64,000 nucleotides of DNA from Acinetobacter lwoffii (GTDB lineage Bacteria; Pseudomonadota; Gammaproteobacteria; Pseudomonadales; Moraxellaceae), in assembly GCF_019048525.1 (NCBI RefSeq), contig NZ_CP077369.1, positions 2,914,001 through 2,978,000 of the forward strand. Direction: 5' to 3'. A model generated the notes under the pieces. It was not told the DNA's origin. It did not search any database and saw nothing but the letters and a program-made list of their open reading frames with translations. A program made the translations under genes and the position numbers. Below, piece after piece: positions 28,616 through 38,261 of this stretch. The number at the start of each line of letters is the position of its first letter. Positions within the stretch are counted from its first letter, which is position 1.

Positions 28616-29103
28616 TGTTCTGTCGCCCTTCATAAACCTTATCTGTTCAGTATAACAATAGTGAGCTTTCAAAGGTTACGCAATATGACATTGGTAGATT
28701 AAGTCTTAAAAACATACAGTTGATTTTAACCGTTTATCGCTTTTAGTCATATCTGGTAACATTTACTTCAGCTTTTCTGCTTGATTTACATTATTAAATT
28801 GTAAACTTTGCCTGTCCATATTAACTGATTTTAAGGAAGATGAAATATCACTATTTCTTAATCTATATAGCGGTTTTAAACATAAGAAAATTAAAATAAT
28901 TGCTTTTCACACGTCATTTTTGAACCATTCATATCTAAGATAGATTTCACAATAAAATGCACACTCTGCAACCCCATTTTTATCGACTTCTCTTTGATTT
29001 CACTTATTTTTTTACATTAAATCACTACTCAATTACAAAGCAGAGACGATTTTTTAACCAATCATAGATAGTCTAACTTAAAACAAGCGTTTGGGTGTCA
29101 GTC
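28616..29103. other. Divergent intergenic region upstream of pheA and the DJ-1 gene
   Basis: About 490 bases of A/T-rich DNA between two divergent genes. I saw no ORF, clear hairpin or leader-peptide-like run of Phe codons upstream of pheA. Promoters must lie here but none stands out by eye. Confidence 0.5.
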
Positions 29104-29622
29104 ATGCCAAAAAGAATAGCTGTACTTTTGACGAATAATTTTGAAGATCAGGAATATCTTGAACCCGTTGCGGCCTTGCTGGAAGCAAAGCATAGCATCT
29201 GTAATATTGAGTTTAATGTAGGAAAAGTGGTCTATGGTCTGCATGGCTGTTCTGCAGTGACGATTGACCGGGGCATCGAACAAATCAGTATTGATGATTT
29301 TGATGCCTTGCTGATCCCTGGCGGTGAATCTGCAGTTTCTTTATCTACCGATCTCCGGGTGCTTCAATTTATCCAAGCTTTTAACCAGGCCAAGAAAACC
29401 ATCTTTAGTTTATGTGATGCATCATTATTACTGTGCGAAGCAGATGTACTAAAAAATCGAATTATTACCAGTATTCGCGCGCATGCCAGTCGCGTACAAC
29501 GTGCCGGTGGAACGTATTATGATGCGGAACTGGTGAATGACAATAATCAGTTGATTTCATCGCGCCTACCCAATGATTTACCCATTTTTATTCATGAATG
29601 TTTGGATGTTTTAAAATCATAA
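29104..29622 (+). CDS. DJ-1/PfpI family protein
   Basis: A 172-residue member of the class I glutamine amidotransferase-like fold (DJ-1, PfpI, Hsp31 relatives). The conserved acidic residue is in NNFEDQEYLEP (11-21). The nucleophile-elbow Cys is Cys104 in FSLCDAS. The family usually has C-H-x after this Cys; here it is C-D-A. The following SLLLCEADVLKNR and VNDNNQLISSRLPNDLP blocks are typical of PfpI-like proteins. Protease, glyoxalase-like or redox stress roles are all reported for the family; none can be assigned. The frame has an upstream GTG at 29095. Confidence 0.85.
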   Translation: MPKRIAVLLTNNFEDQEYLEPVAALLEAKHSICNIEFNVGKVVYGLHGCSAVTIDRGIEQISIDDFDALLIPGGESAVSLSTDLRVLQFIQAFNQAKKTIFSLCDASLLLCEADVLKNRIITSIRAHASRVQRAGGTYYDAELVNDNNQLISSRLPNDLPIFIHECLDVLKS

Positions 29623-29665
29623 AGTCTTAAAAAATATTTCCCATCTTGGCCATGTTCTCCCCTAT

Positions 29666-29692
29666 AAAAAAGAGTCCTTCGGGACTCTTTTT
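29666..29692 (+). terminator. Bidirectional terminator between DJ-1 and acyl-CoA dehydrogenase genes
   Basis: Stem AAAAAGAGTCC/GGACTCTTTTT closed by a TTCG tetraloop, between convergent genes. Confidence 0.9.
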
Positions 29693-29705
29693 TATAGTTG
29701 AGCTA

Positions 29706-30848
29706 TTAACGCCCTAACAGACCGCGGGCCACAATCTCCTTCATGATTTCATTGGTACCCCCATAAATCCGCTGGATCCGCGCATCAACGAAGAAACGTG
29801 AAATTGGATATTCAGTCATATAGCCATAACCCCCAAATAATTGCAGGAGATTGTCCGCGATTTTCATCTGCATATCGGTAGAAAAACTTTTCAATGCCGC
29901 TGCAGTTTCTACATCCAGCTTCCCTTGCATATAAAGCTCAAGATTCTGGTTATAAAATGCTGCAGTTGCCAATTCATCAATTTTCGCTTGCGCCAACACA
30001 AAACGAGTATTCTGGAATTGACCGATCGCCTGACCAAAAGCCTGACGCTCTTTCACATATTGTGTGGTCACATCGATCGAGCCACGAATGGCGCCTAGAG
30101 CGGTGGCAGCGATGGCGGTACGCTCACGTGGCAATTCCTGCATCAGGTAAGCAAATCCCTGTCCCGGCTGACCCAGTAATTGGTCCTTTGGCACTTTAAC
30201 ATTGTCGAAGAACAGTTCAGACGTATCCTGAGCATGCAGACCAATCTTGTCCAGATTAGTGCCTTTTTTAAAGCCTTCCAGATGGGTATCGACCAGCAGC
30301 AATGAAACGCCTTTAGCTCGGGCTTGAGGATCGGTTTTGACCGCAAGCACTACCAAGTCAGCATGCTGACCATTGGAAATGAAGGTTTTTGAGCCATTTA
30401 ACAGATAATATTCATCCTGCAAGATGGCACTAGTACGCATGGCTTGCAAATCTGAACCTGCACCTGGCTCGGTCATGCCAATCGCACCGACCACTTCACC
30501 GGTGACCATTTTTGGTAACCAGTATTTTTTCTGTTCTTCAGTACCAATATGCAGGATATACGGTGCTGCAATATCGGAATGACAAGACAGACCTGTGGCA
30601 ATGGCACTGTATCCGGCACGTGCAGATTCTTCGATCAGCATCAAGGAATAATCGGTCGGCACCCCATAGCCACCATATTCTTCTGGAACATCGACACACA
30701 AGAAGCCATTTTCACCGAGTGCATTCCAGACTGAACGCGGCATCAGACCTTCACGTTCCCACTGGTCGTAGTACGGTGCGACATGTTCGTTCATAAAGCG
30801 TTTAAAATTATCGCGGAATAATTCTAGATCGGCATCGTAGGCAAGCAT
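29706..30848 (-). CDS. Acyl-CoA dehydrogenase
   Basis: FAD enzyme that introduces the alpha-beta double bond in acyl-CoA. The 380-residue protein (start MLAYDADLELFRDNF at 30848, with AAGGA 8 bases upstream) has the signature IGMTEPGAGSDLQAM (about 125-139), FISNGQHADL, and the C-terminal QLFGGYGYMTEYPISRFFVDARIQRIYGGTNE-type block; the catalytic glutamate would be the Glu of GGTNEIMKE. Similar enzymes act on long-chain or branched acyl-CoAs. It is isolated from other beta-oxidation genes here, so the substrate is not indicated. Confidence 0.9.
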   Translation of the reverse strand: MLAYDADLELFRDNFKRFMNEHVAPYYDQWEREGLMPRSVWNALGENGFLCVDVPEEYGGYGVPTDYSLMLIEESARAGYSAIATGLSCHSDIAAPYILHIGTEEQKKYWLPKMVTGEVVGAIGMTEPGAGSDLQAMRTSAILQDEYYLLNGSKTFISNGQHADLVVLAVKTDPQARAKGVSLLLVDTHLEGFKKGTNLDKIGLHAQDTSELFFDNVKVPKDQLLGQPGQGFAYLMQELPRERTAIAATALGAIRGSIDVTTQYVKERQAFGQAIGQFQNTRFVLAQAKIDELATAAFYNQNLELYMQGKLDVETAAALKSFSTDMQMKIADNLLQLFGGYGYMTEYPISRFFVDARIQRIYGGTNEIMKEIVARGLLGR

Positions 30849-30957
30849 TCTATTGTCCTTGTTGTTTATCATTTTAGTTTCCTTTTCACAGACTATCGAC
30901 TTTCCTGCTCCCTGTCATGTGCCGGCATTCATCTTTTTACTAACTTCACAGTCAATA

Positions 30958-30984
30958 AAAAAGGGAAGCCGAAGCTTCCCTTTT
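30958..30984 (-). terminator. Terminator of dctA
   Basis: AAAAGGGAAGC/GCTTCCCTTTT with a 4-base loop; T-rich on the minus strand, 23 bases after the dctA stop. Confidence 0.85.
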
Positions 30985-31007
30985 AGACATGAAAGACAGA
31001 CTCAAAA

Positions 31008-32351
31008 TTAGTGAGCGTTATTGCCTTCTTGTGCCATTTTTTCGTCAATTTCTGCAGGATTTGCTAAAGCATAGTTCAGCTTGTCCATATCTAACTGGCC
31101 CACCCATTTCGCAACCACTAAAGTCGCCAAAGAGTTACCGACCAGATTGGTCAAGGCACGAGCTTCAGACATGAAACGATCGATACCGAGAATCAATGCC
31201 AGACCTGCAACAGGAATATTCCCTACAGCAGCCAAAGTTGCCGCCATCACAATAAAGCCTGAACCAGTCACGCCTGCCGCACCCTTAGATGAAATCAGAA
31301 GTACCAGAAGCAGGGTAATTTGATGAGACAAGTCAAGTTGCGTATTGGTTGCTTGCGCAATAAAGATTGCAGCCATCGTCAAGTAAATCGACGTACCATC
31401 CAGGTTAAATGAATAACCAGTTGGAATCACCAGAACTACCACCGACTTCTCTGCACCGGCAAGTTCCAGTTTCTTCAACATACGTGGTAGTACTGATTCT
31501 GAAGATGACGTCCCCAGTACAATCAGAAGTTCTTCGCGAATCAGGCGGATCATCTTCATGATGCTGAACCCTGCGAAACGCGCAATTGAGCCCAATACGA
31601 TGAAAATAAACAGTACGCAGGTAACATAGAAACAAATGATCAACTGTGCCAGCTGAGCAAGAGAACCAATACCATATTTACCAATTGTAAACGCCATTGC
31701 ACCAAATGCACCAATTGGAGCAAGTTTCATCACCATGTTCACGATGTTGAAAAACACATGTGAAATCTGGTCGATGAGTTTCAGGACTGGCTTGCCTTGA
31801 TCACCTAGCTTATGCAGTGCAAAACCAAAGATGATCGCGAACAATAGAACTTGCAGGATTTCGCCTTCTGCAAATGCGCCCACAACCGTATTTGGAATGA
31901 TGTTCATCAGGAAGTCGATAGTCGATTGTGACTCACCTGAAGCGACATATTTACTGATGCCAGTGGTATCCAGTGAAGCAGGATCAACGTTCATGCCCAC
32001 ACCAGGCTTGACGATGTTAATCACGACCAGCCCGATGACCAAAGCAATCGTAGATACGATCTCGAAGTAAAGTAAAGCCACACCACCAGTCTTACCGACT
32101 GATTTCATGCTTTCCATACCCGCAATACCGCTCACCACGGTACAGAAAATCACAGGCGCGATGATCATTTTAATCAGACGGATAAATGCATCACCAAGCG
32201 GTTTGAGCTGTTCGCCCAAGCCAGGGACATGTTGTTCTACGCCATTGATAATTTGCGTACCACTAGGCGAAAAATGCCCGACCAGAATACCTGCAATAAT
32301 GGCCACAATCACTTGAAAATACAGTGACTTATAGATTGGTTGTTTCGCCAT
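31008..32351 (-). CDS. dctA: C4-dicarboxylate:cation symporter DctA
   Basis: Inner-membrane uptake of succinate, fumarate and malate. The 447-residue protein matches the DctA branch of the DAACS family: [17 protein letters not shown] at the N-terminus, [15 protein letters not shown], and the serine-rich SSSES motif at about residue 280. The NLDGTSIYL substrate motif is near 310. The block [17 protein letters not shown] near 390 is nearly the same as in E. coli DctA. Monocistronic, with about 400 bases upstream. Confidence 0.93.
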   Translation of the reverse strand: MAKQPIYKSLYFQVIVAIIAGILVGHFSPSGTQIINGVEQHVPGLGEQLKPLGDAFIRLIKMIIAPVIFCTVVSGIAGMESMKSVGKTGGVALLYFEIVSTIALVIGLVVINIVKPGVGMNVDPASLDTTGISKYVASGESQSTIDFLMNIIPNTVVGAFAEGEILQVLLFAIIFGFALHKLGDQGKPVLKLIDQISHVFFNIVNMVMKLAPIGAFGAMAFTIGKYGIGSLAQLAQLIICFYVTCVLFIFIVLGSIARFAGFSIMKMIRLIREELLIVLGTSSSESVLPRMLKKLELAGAEKSVVVLVIPTGYSFNLDGTSIYLTMAAIFIAQATNTQLDLSHQITLLLVLLISSKGAAGVTGSGFIVMAATLAAVGNIPVAGLALILGIDRFMSEARALTNLVGNSLATLVVAKWVGQLDMDKLNYALANPAEIDEKMAQEGNNAH

Positions 32352-32758
32352 AATAAATCTACTTGAACGATATCAAAAATAAGAAAGACCATTTTGAGGA
32401 ATACACTGACCTATTCATCCCTTCTCGAATGAACTTGATCAAGTCTCAATAGGCTCAAGAGAATGTTCAAAATGATAATCAGCCATGCATTGAATCTGAC
32501 ACTCAAGTATCAGACCAAAGTATTAAATGGGAGAAAGAGATTAAGAAAAATTAAACAGACTCTAAAAATTGCCTAAATTTTACCGAATATTCAGACTAAA
32601 TGCGCATAACTTATTAGGCGGTTGCTTATGTTTTAATCAGAATAGATTAGACATTAGTCGATAATCAGATTTAACTGATTGTTTTACGTATACTGAAAGG
32701 TTTATGGATTTCCATCATCTCCCTTGACATTAATATTTTCTGCAAGCTGTAAAAAGTT
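32352..32758. other. Divergent intergenic region between dctA and ybiB
   Basis: About 400 bases without a gene. A short palindrome CTTGATCAAG lies within the first 100 bases on the dctA side; no convincing promoter, hairpin or ORF was seen otherwise. Confidence 0.45.
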
Positions 32759-33760
32759 ATGAATACCAAAAGAAATATTTATAAAGATTTCGAACATCCC
32801 TTTGCCCAATATGTACGCATTGTGGGTAAAGGGAAAAATGGCGCCCGCTCCCTCAGCTATGATGAAGCCTATCAAGCCTTCAGTATGATTTTGAAAAATG
32901 AAGTGCTGGATGTGCAGTTAGGTGCATTCTTGATGTTATTGCGGGTCAAGGAAGAATCTGTAGATGAGTTGGCCGGTTTTGTACAGGCGACACGTGACCA
33001 GCTGAGTTTCAAAAAACTGGATGTCGATCTGGACTGGTCTTCATATGCGGGCAAGCGCAAGCATTATCCATGGTTTATTCTGGCAGCCCTGACACTGGCC
33101 AAGCATGGTTATAATATTGTGATGCATGGTGCCTCGGGCCATACCATGAACCGCGTTTACACCGAACAGGTGCTGACTTACTTAGGCTATCCAATCTGTC
33201 AAAATGATGCCGAGGTTGAACAGCAACTTCTACAACAGCATTTTGCTTACATACCGTTAGAAGTAATTTCTCCGATTCTTGCAGACTTGATTGCGCTGCG
33301 TAATGTCATGGGCTTACGCTCCCCAATTCATACCCTGGCGCGTCTGATCAATCCCTTTAATGCCAAAGCGACCCTGCAAGCGATTTTTCATCCGGCTTAT
33401 CGTGGTTCGCACCAGCAAGCGGCTTTCCGCTTAGGCTATAAAAATAGTGCGGTGATTAAAGGTGAAGGCGGCGAATTCGAGCGTAATCCGGATGCCAAAA
33501 CGCTCATTTGTGGGATTAAAGATGGCGAGCTGTATGAGCATGAACTGCCGAAACTGACTGACAACCGCAGTCCGATTGAAGAAGAACTGGATCTGGCGCT
33601 ATTTAAGGCTGTCTGGGATGGTCAGCAAAGCCATGATTATGGCGAGATTGCAGTGATAGAAACCATGGGCATTGCGCTATATACCATGGGCGTGTGTGAC
33701 AGCTTTGAAGCTGCGATGCAAAAAGCCAAAACCTTATGGGCGAATCGCCACACGGTTTAA
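32759..33760 (+). CDS. ybiB: TrpD2/YbiB-family DNA-binding protein
   Basis: Homologue of anthranilate phosphoribosyltransferase (TrpD) that in E. coli (YbiB) binds nucleic acids and is LexA-regulated. The 333-residue protein has the N-terminal helical domain (about 1-85) and the glycosyltransferase fold. The TrpD phosphate-binding GTGGD loop is replaced by HGASGHTMNR (about 122-131), as in YbiB. No trp genes are nearby, which favours YbiB over TrpD. No LexA box was identified upstream. Confidence 0.88.
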   Translation: MNTKRNIYKDFEHPFAQYVRIVGKGKNGARSLSYDEAYQAFSMILKNEVLDVQLGAFLMLLRVKEESVDELAGFVQATRDQLSFKKLDVDLDWSSYAGKRKHYPWFILAALTLAKHGYNIVMHGASGHTMNRVYTEQVLTYLGYPICQNDAEVEQQLLQQHFAYIPLEVISPILADLIALRNVMGLRSPIHTLARLINPFNAKATLQAIFHPAYRGSHQQAAFRLGYKNSAVIKGEGGEFERNPDAKTLICGIKDGELYEHELPKLTDNRSPIEEELDLALFKAVWDGQQSHDYGEIAVIETMGIALYTMGVCDSFEAAMQKAKTLWANRHTV

Positions 33761-33775
33761 TCTTGTGCAAAAGAA

Positions 33776-33811
33776 AAAAGCATTGTTCAGTGAATGAACA
33801 ATGCTTTTTTT
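33776..33811 (+). terminator. Terminator of ybiB
   Basis: AAGCATTGTTCA/TGAACAATGCTT stem followed by eight T residues, 18 bases after the stop codon. Confidence 0.9.
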
Positions 33812-33846
33812 TAATTGTATTATTGCTATTGGCTGGGAATTAAGCC

Positions 33847-34119
33847 TTAAACAAAACGAATCGGCTTGAATTCTGGTTCATTCTTGTGATGATCATCATC
33901 ACACTCCTCACCCTCTTCTTTAGTACCACGGTCGATATAACCGCTGCGCTCATTTTCAGGCAGGTTTTTCATTTCCCAGGCATACACTGCCTGCATACAG
34001 GTCTGACGCTGTTCCGGTGTCAAGGCTACACCGTTTGGCCACTTTCCAATTTCGACTGCTGTTCTTAGGCGTTCAACAATCTCAGGATTGAGTACGGCAA
34101 GCATTTGTTCAATATTCAT
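33847..34119 (-). CDS. yeaC: DUF1315 family protein (YeaC-like)
   Basis: The 90-residue protein matches the YeaC/DUF1315 family of proteobacteria: it starts MNIEQMLAVLNPEIVERL and has the WPNGVALTPEQRQTCMQAV segment. It ends with a charged tail containing ECDDDHH that could bind metal. Function of the family is unknown. It starts 3 bases after the nadK stop codon, so it is the second gene of a nadK-yeaC operon. Confidence 0.85.
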   Translation of the reverse strand: MNIEQMLAVLNPEIVERLRTAVEIGKWPNGVALTPEQRQTCMQAVYAWEMKNLPENERSGYIDRGTKEEGEECDDDHHKNEPEFKPIRFV

Positions 34120-34122
34120 GAT

Positions 34123-35061
34123 TTAATCCTGCTTAAAATAATCAAAGTCCTGATTCCACCCCAGTTTGGTTCGACAGGCATTATAAAAGTCATAGCCGGG
34201 TGGATGCAGAAGATTCAGTTTAAAGGGATGCTTGCGAATATGGACGCTATCGCCCACATTCAAAGACACACTGTGTTGTCCATCCGCACTAACCATCGGC
34301 AGTACGCGATTTTCACGAATCAATAATTTAATTTCACTATGTCCACCGACCACAATCGGGCGTGAAGACAAGGTATGCGGATGCATCGGTACCAAGGCAA
34401 TCGCATCCATACTTGGATGTACGATCGGGCCACCACCAGAAAGCGCATAAGCTGTAGAACCAGTCGGCGTAGAGACAATCAGGCCATCACTGTGCTGACG
34501 ATAGACATATTGCCCATCAATATTCAGCTCAAAATCGATCATATGCACCGATTTCCCTGAATGTAGCACCACATCATTTAGGGCAATGGCATCGTAAATC
34601 ACTTCACCTTTGGAGCGAATTTCAACTTCGAGTAAAAAACGTCGCTCAGTCTGAAAGTCACCTTTTAATACCTGATCCAGCTTGAAGATCACTTCGGTCG
34701 GCTTGATATCCGTTAAAAACCCCAGACGACCACGGTTAACCCCGATTACCGGGGTATTGTACTTGACCAAGGCGCGTGCTGCATGTAATAGCGAGCCGTC
34801 ACCGCCCACGACAATCACCAGATCCACCACCTCACCCAATAAGGCACGACTGACGGTTTGGGTATTTTGATAGGGAACAAGTTCAGCTGTCGCTGCATCA
34901 AAAACTGGATGTAGGCCTAGATTGAGAAGATGATCGTGAATAAGGCATAAGGTTTCAACCACCGACGATTTATCAGGACGTCCTATTAACCCGATATTTC
35001 GAAAGGTCTTATGGGAAATTTGCACCAGTGTCGTCGCTCCGCTACGAATCCTGCTTATCAT
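34123..35061 (-). CDS. nadK: NAD kinase
   Basis: Phosphorylates NAD to NADP. The 312-residue protein has the GGDGS motif (about 92-96, in VVGGDGSLLHAAR), the NRGRLGFLTD motif (about 112-121) and the GSTAYALSGGGPI motif near residue 200. The mature fold normally starts near FRNIGLIGRPD (about residue 20), so a start slightly downstream of 35061 is possible. Operon with yeaC. Confidence 0.94.
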   Translation of the reverse strand: MISRIRSGATTLVQISHKTFRNIGLIGRPDKSSVVETLCLIHDHLLNLGLHPVFDAATAELVPYQNTQTVSRALLGEVVDLVIVVGGDGSLLHAARALVKYNTPVIGVNRGRLGFLTDIKPTEVIFKLDQVLKGDFQTERRFLLEVEIRSKGEVIYDAIALNDVVLHSGKSVHMIDFELNIDGQYVYRQHSDGLIVSTPTGSTAYALSGGGPIVHPSMDAIALVPMHPHTLSSRPIVVGGHSEIKLLIRENRVLPMVSADGQHSVSLNVGDSVHIRKHPFKLNLLHPPGYDFYNACRTKLGWNQDFDYFKQD

Positions 35062-35252
35062 AACATTAAGCTATACCTGGATGACAATTTATAACAGTGC
35101 TTCATAGGTAGGAAATTATTTGAAATATATTCGAATTAAGGAGAAATTGTGGGGTTTCATTTTAATTTTAAGCGCATTTCTTGATTAAATATTGCAAAAT
35201 AATGAAAAGCTTCGCATGATTAGCACAATTTCACAGGATCTTATAAGTATTT

Positions 35253-37643
35253 ATGAAATCTGAACGTGGCATGGGGTTTCTTGCCTTAATTTTTTCTATT
35301 ATTGTCATTTCTATCTTTGTAGCATTTAGTATCTATTTGATTAGATTAGACAATATTGTACGCGACAAGTTTGAAGGTCAGCGCTGGGATATTCCGGCCA
35401 AGGTCTTCGCACGTCCGATGGAAGTGTACGTGAATGCCCCAGTCAGTCTGCAGGATTTCCAACAAGAATTAAAATTACTCGGTTATAAAAATTCGGATAG
35501 TTATACCAAATCAGGCAGCTTTGTCACCACGGGTAATACCCTATATGTGCATACACGCGGCTTTGATTTTGGTGACCGGGTTGAACCGGAGCAAATATTA
35601 AAAGTCAGTTTCAGCGGTGAACAGATTGCAGAAGTCAGCGCGACCAAACCATCTTCAAGCGGGATTGCACGTCTAGAACCTTTATTAATAGGCGGGATTT
35701 ATCCGCAGCATAACGAAGACCGTGTGCTGATCAAGCTAAATAAAGTGCCTAAGCCCTTGATCGAAGCGCTGATCGCGACTGAAGACCGTAAGTTCTATGA
35801 GCATCATGGGGTTTCACCGCGTGGTATTGCACGTGCCGTGGTCAGTAATATTACCGGTGGTAAACGTCAGGGCGGCTCAACCTTGACCCAGCAATTGGTT
35901 AAAAATTTCTATTTGACTCCTGAGCGTACCTTAAAACGTAAAGTGAATGAAGCCTTTATGGCGATGCTGATTGAATTGCATTATGACAAGAATGAAATTC
36001 TGGAAGCTTATCTGAATGAGGTAAATCTGGGTCAGAATGGTAACTACTCCATTAATGGTTATGGTCTGGCATCGCAGTTTTATTTTGGCCTGCCACTGCG
36101 TGAACTGAATATTTCACAGCAAGCATTTCTGGTGGGTTTAGTCCAAGGTCCAAGCCTATATAATCCATGGCGCAATCCTGAAAGTGCGAAAAAACGTCGT
36201 GATATCGTCCTGAATAATATGCTGGTGATGGGCTATCTGACTCAGGAACAATATGAAAAAGAAACCGCACGTCCGTTAAATGTCATTTCAAAACCGACTT
36301 TAGGCCCTGCCCGCTTCCCGGATTTTCTGGATATCGTACGTCGTCAATTGCGTACAGATTATCAGGAAACCGATCTGACCAATCAGGGTCTGCGAATTTT
36401 CACCACTTTAGATCCTTTAGCCCAAACCAGAATTCAGGACAGCTTTAAAGAGACGGTGGCGCGTTTAAGCAAATCCAATCCGGGTCGCCTGAAAGATTTA
36501 CAGGGTGCGGTATTGGTATCGCATCCGGAAAATGGTGAGCTGGTGGCCGCGGTGGGTTCGACTCAAGATTTTACCGGCTTTAACCGCGCAGTCGATGCTA
36601 AGCGGCAAGTCGGTTCCCTGTTAAAGCCTGTGATCTACCTGAGTGCACTGGAATCGAACCGTTATCACTGGGCGAGCCCAATTGAAGACAGTGAAATCAG
36701 CATCAAGAGTGACGGCAAAACCTGGACACCGAAAAACTATAGTGGTCGCGGACATGGTGTCATTCCAATGTCACAAGCCTTATCGCAATCTTATAACCTG
36801 TCCACTGTGCGTTTAGCACAAGAATTTGGTCTGTCCACCTTTATTAATCATCTGAAAAAATTTGGTGTGACCTCAGATATTCCATCTTATCCATCGATTT
36901 ACTTGGGTGCGGTAGATATGTCCCCGATGGAAGTGATGAATATTTACGGCAACTTTGCTACAGGCGGCTTTAAATACCCAACCAAAGCCATCCGCTCTGT
37001 GGTGGATGCCAACGGCCGCTCTCTGGATCGTTATAGCCTGAGTGTACAACCGACCATTGATCCAGCTTCTGCTTATGCCCTGAATTATGGCTTACAACAG
37101 GTCATGTCGAATGGTACAGGTCGTGCAGCCTATAACAGCTTACCACGCAGTCTGAATCTTGCTGGTAAGTCCGGTACTACGAATGACAGCCGTGACTCAT
37201 GGTTTGCCGGATACTCAGGTAATTATATGACCGTGGTTTGGCTCGGTCTGGATGACAACAAAGTCACTGGCTTAACCGGTTCTTCAGGTGCCCTGCCCGT
37301 TTGGACCAATGTCATGAAACAGTTGCGCCAGAAACCGGTGAATCTGCCACAGCCGAATGAAATCGAATGGCATTGGCTGGATCGTTATACTGGTTTATTG
37401 TCTGCACAAGGCTGTGAAGGCGCCATGTATATCCCGATTTCGCGTCATGCCCTGCCAAATCAGGCGACTGCCTGCGGCATCTCGCATTATGCGACGGAAC
37501 CTTATGATATTGATTCAGAACCTGCGCCATCTGATGCTGAACAGGATGATATGAGTCGCTACATACAAGAAAGTGAAACAGAAATAGAACGCGATCTTGA
37601 GAGCGAAACCCGTATTATCGCCAGTGGAAGTTATAGCCATTAA
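35253..37643 (+). CDS. mrcB: Penicillin-binding protein 1B (bifunctional class A PBP)
   Basis: Peptidoglycan polymerase and crosslinker in the inner membrane. The 796-residue protein has one N-terminal transmembrane segment (about 8-30) and a UB2H-like domain (about 55-140). The glycosyltransferase domain holds the catalytic Glu in ATEDRKFYEHHG (about 179-190) and GGSTLTQQLVKN. The transpeptidase domain has SxxK in GSLLKPV (about 452), SYN in SQSYNLS and KSGTT near 635. The short cytoplasmic tail of other PBP1Bs is largely absent. The next gene starts 8 bases later. A LpoB-type activator is not seen nearby. Confidence 0.95.
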   Translation: MKSERGMGFLALIFSIIVISIFVAFSIYLIRLDNIVRDKFEGQRWDIPAKVFARPMEVYVNAPVSLQDFQQELKLLGYKNSDSYTKSGSFVTTGNTLYVHTRGFDFGDRVEPEQILKVSFSGEQIAEVSATKPSSSGIARLEPLLIGGIYPQHNEDRVLIKLNKVPKPLIEALIATEDRKFYEHHGVSPRGIARAVVSNITGGKRQGGSTLTQQLVKNFYLTPERTLKRKVNEAFMAMLIELHYDKNEILEAYLNEVNLGQNGNYSINGYGLASQFYFGLPLRELNISQQAFLVGLVQGPSLYNPWRNPESAKKRRDIVLNNMLVMGYLTQEQYEKETARPLNVISKPTLGPARFPDFLDIVRRQLRTDYQETDLTNQGLRIFTTLDPLAQTRIQDSFKETVARLSKSNPGRLKDLQGAVLVSHPENGELVAAVGSTQDFTGFNRAVDAKRQVGSLLKPVIYLSALESNRYHWASPIEDSEISIKSDGKTWTPKNYSGRGHGVIPMSQALSQSYNLSTVRLAQEFGLSTFINHLKKFGVTSDIPSYPSIYLGAVDMSPMEVMNIYGNFATGGFKYPTKAIRSVVDANGRSLDRYSLSVQPTIDPASAYALNYGLQQVMSNGTGRAAYNSLPRSLNLAGKSGTTNDSRDSWFAGYSGNYMTVVWLGLDDNKVTGLTGSSGALPVWTNVMKQLRQKPVNLPQPNEIEWHWLDRYTGLLSAQGCEGAMYIPISRHALPNQATACGISHYATEPYDIDSEPAPSDAEQDDMSRYIQESETEIERDLESETRIIASGSYSH

Positions 37644-37651
37644 TTGAGTCT

Positions 37652-38203
37652 ATGTTTATGTTAAGAAAAATCCTCCCTGGTTTGCTCATCCTCAGTCTGG
37701 TGGGCTGCCAAAGTATCTCTGAGCCAGAAAAGCCAGTTACCCCAGTCAAGCCTGCGACGGAAAAACCTAAGGCAAAAACGCCAGACAGCGTAGTGATTAC
37801 GCCTTATGACCGTCCTGACATCAAACGTCAGAAAATTGTCATTCCTGAACAGAAGCCGAAAAGCCAAAAGTTTGATGATGGCCGTAATCTGCCGGCTTTC
37901 AAGAGTCTGATGCAGCAAACCCAGCAGGCCTATACCAAGCAGCAGTTCGCTCAAGCTGAAGCGTCTGCAACTCAGGCACAGCGACTGGCCCCTCAGGCAC
38001 CGGAAACCTATTTATACTTGGGTATGATTGCTAACCGTAAAAATCAGCCAGCAAGCGCCGATGCTTTTGCCTTACGTGGCCTGAGTTATGCACAATCTAG
38101 TGCCATGAAAAAGCAGCTTTGGCAAGTGCGCCTTAAATCTGCTCAGTTGCGGAAAAATGCCAAAGCGATTCAGCAAGCCCAACAGGCACTCAAAAAGCTT
38201 TAA
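37652..38203 (+). CDS. TPR-containing lipoprotein downstream of mrcB
   Basis: The 183-residue protein has a lipoprotein signal with lipobox LVGC (about Cys19) and a Pro/Lys-rich linker (about 25-70). Two tetratricopeptide-like helices pairs follow (about 85-183, for example YTKQQFAQAEASATQAQRLAPQAP-like pattern). It lies 8 bases after mrcB, so the two are co-transcribed. This layout (lipid anchor, Pro-rich stalk, helical repeats) resembles outer-membrane activators of class A PBPs such as LpoA, but no direct similarity is claimed. A second ATG two codons in could be the start. Confidence 0.82.
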   Translation: MFMLRKILPGLLILSLVGCQSISEPEKPVTPVKPATEKPKAKTPDSVVITPYDRPDIKRQKIVIPEQKPKSQKFDDGRNLPAFKSLMQQTQQAYTKQQFAQAEASATQAQRLAPQAPETYLYLGMIANRKNQPASADAFALRGLSYAQSSAMKKQLWQVRLKSAQLRKNAKAIQQAQQALKKL

Positions 38204-38261
38204 GATAATTTTCCATAGAAACTGACTTACTAATAGAAAGTTTATTTTATAAATAAAGTGT

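Noticed and set aside
28616..29103. Phe-leader attenuator before pheA
   Set aside because: No short ORF with clustered Phe codons and no terminator hairpin was found before the pheA start.
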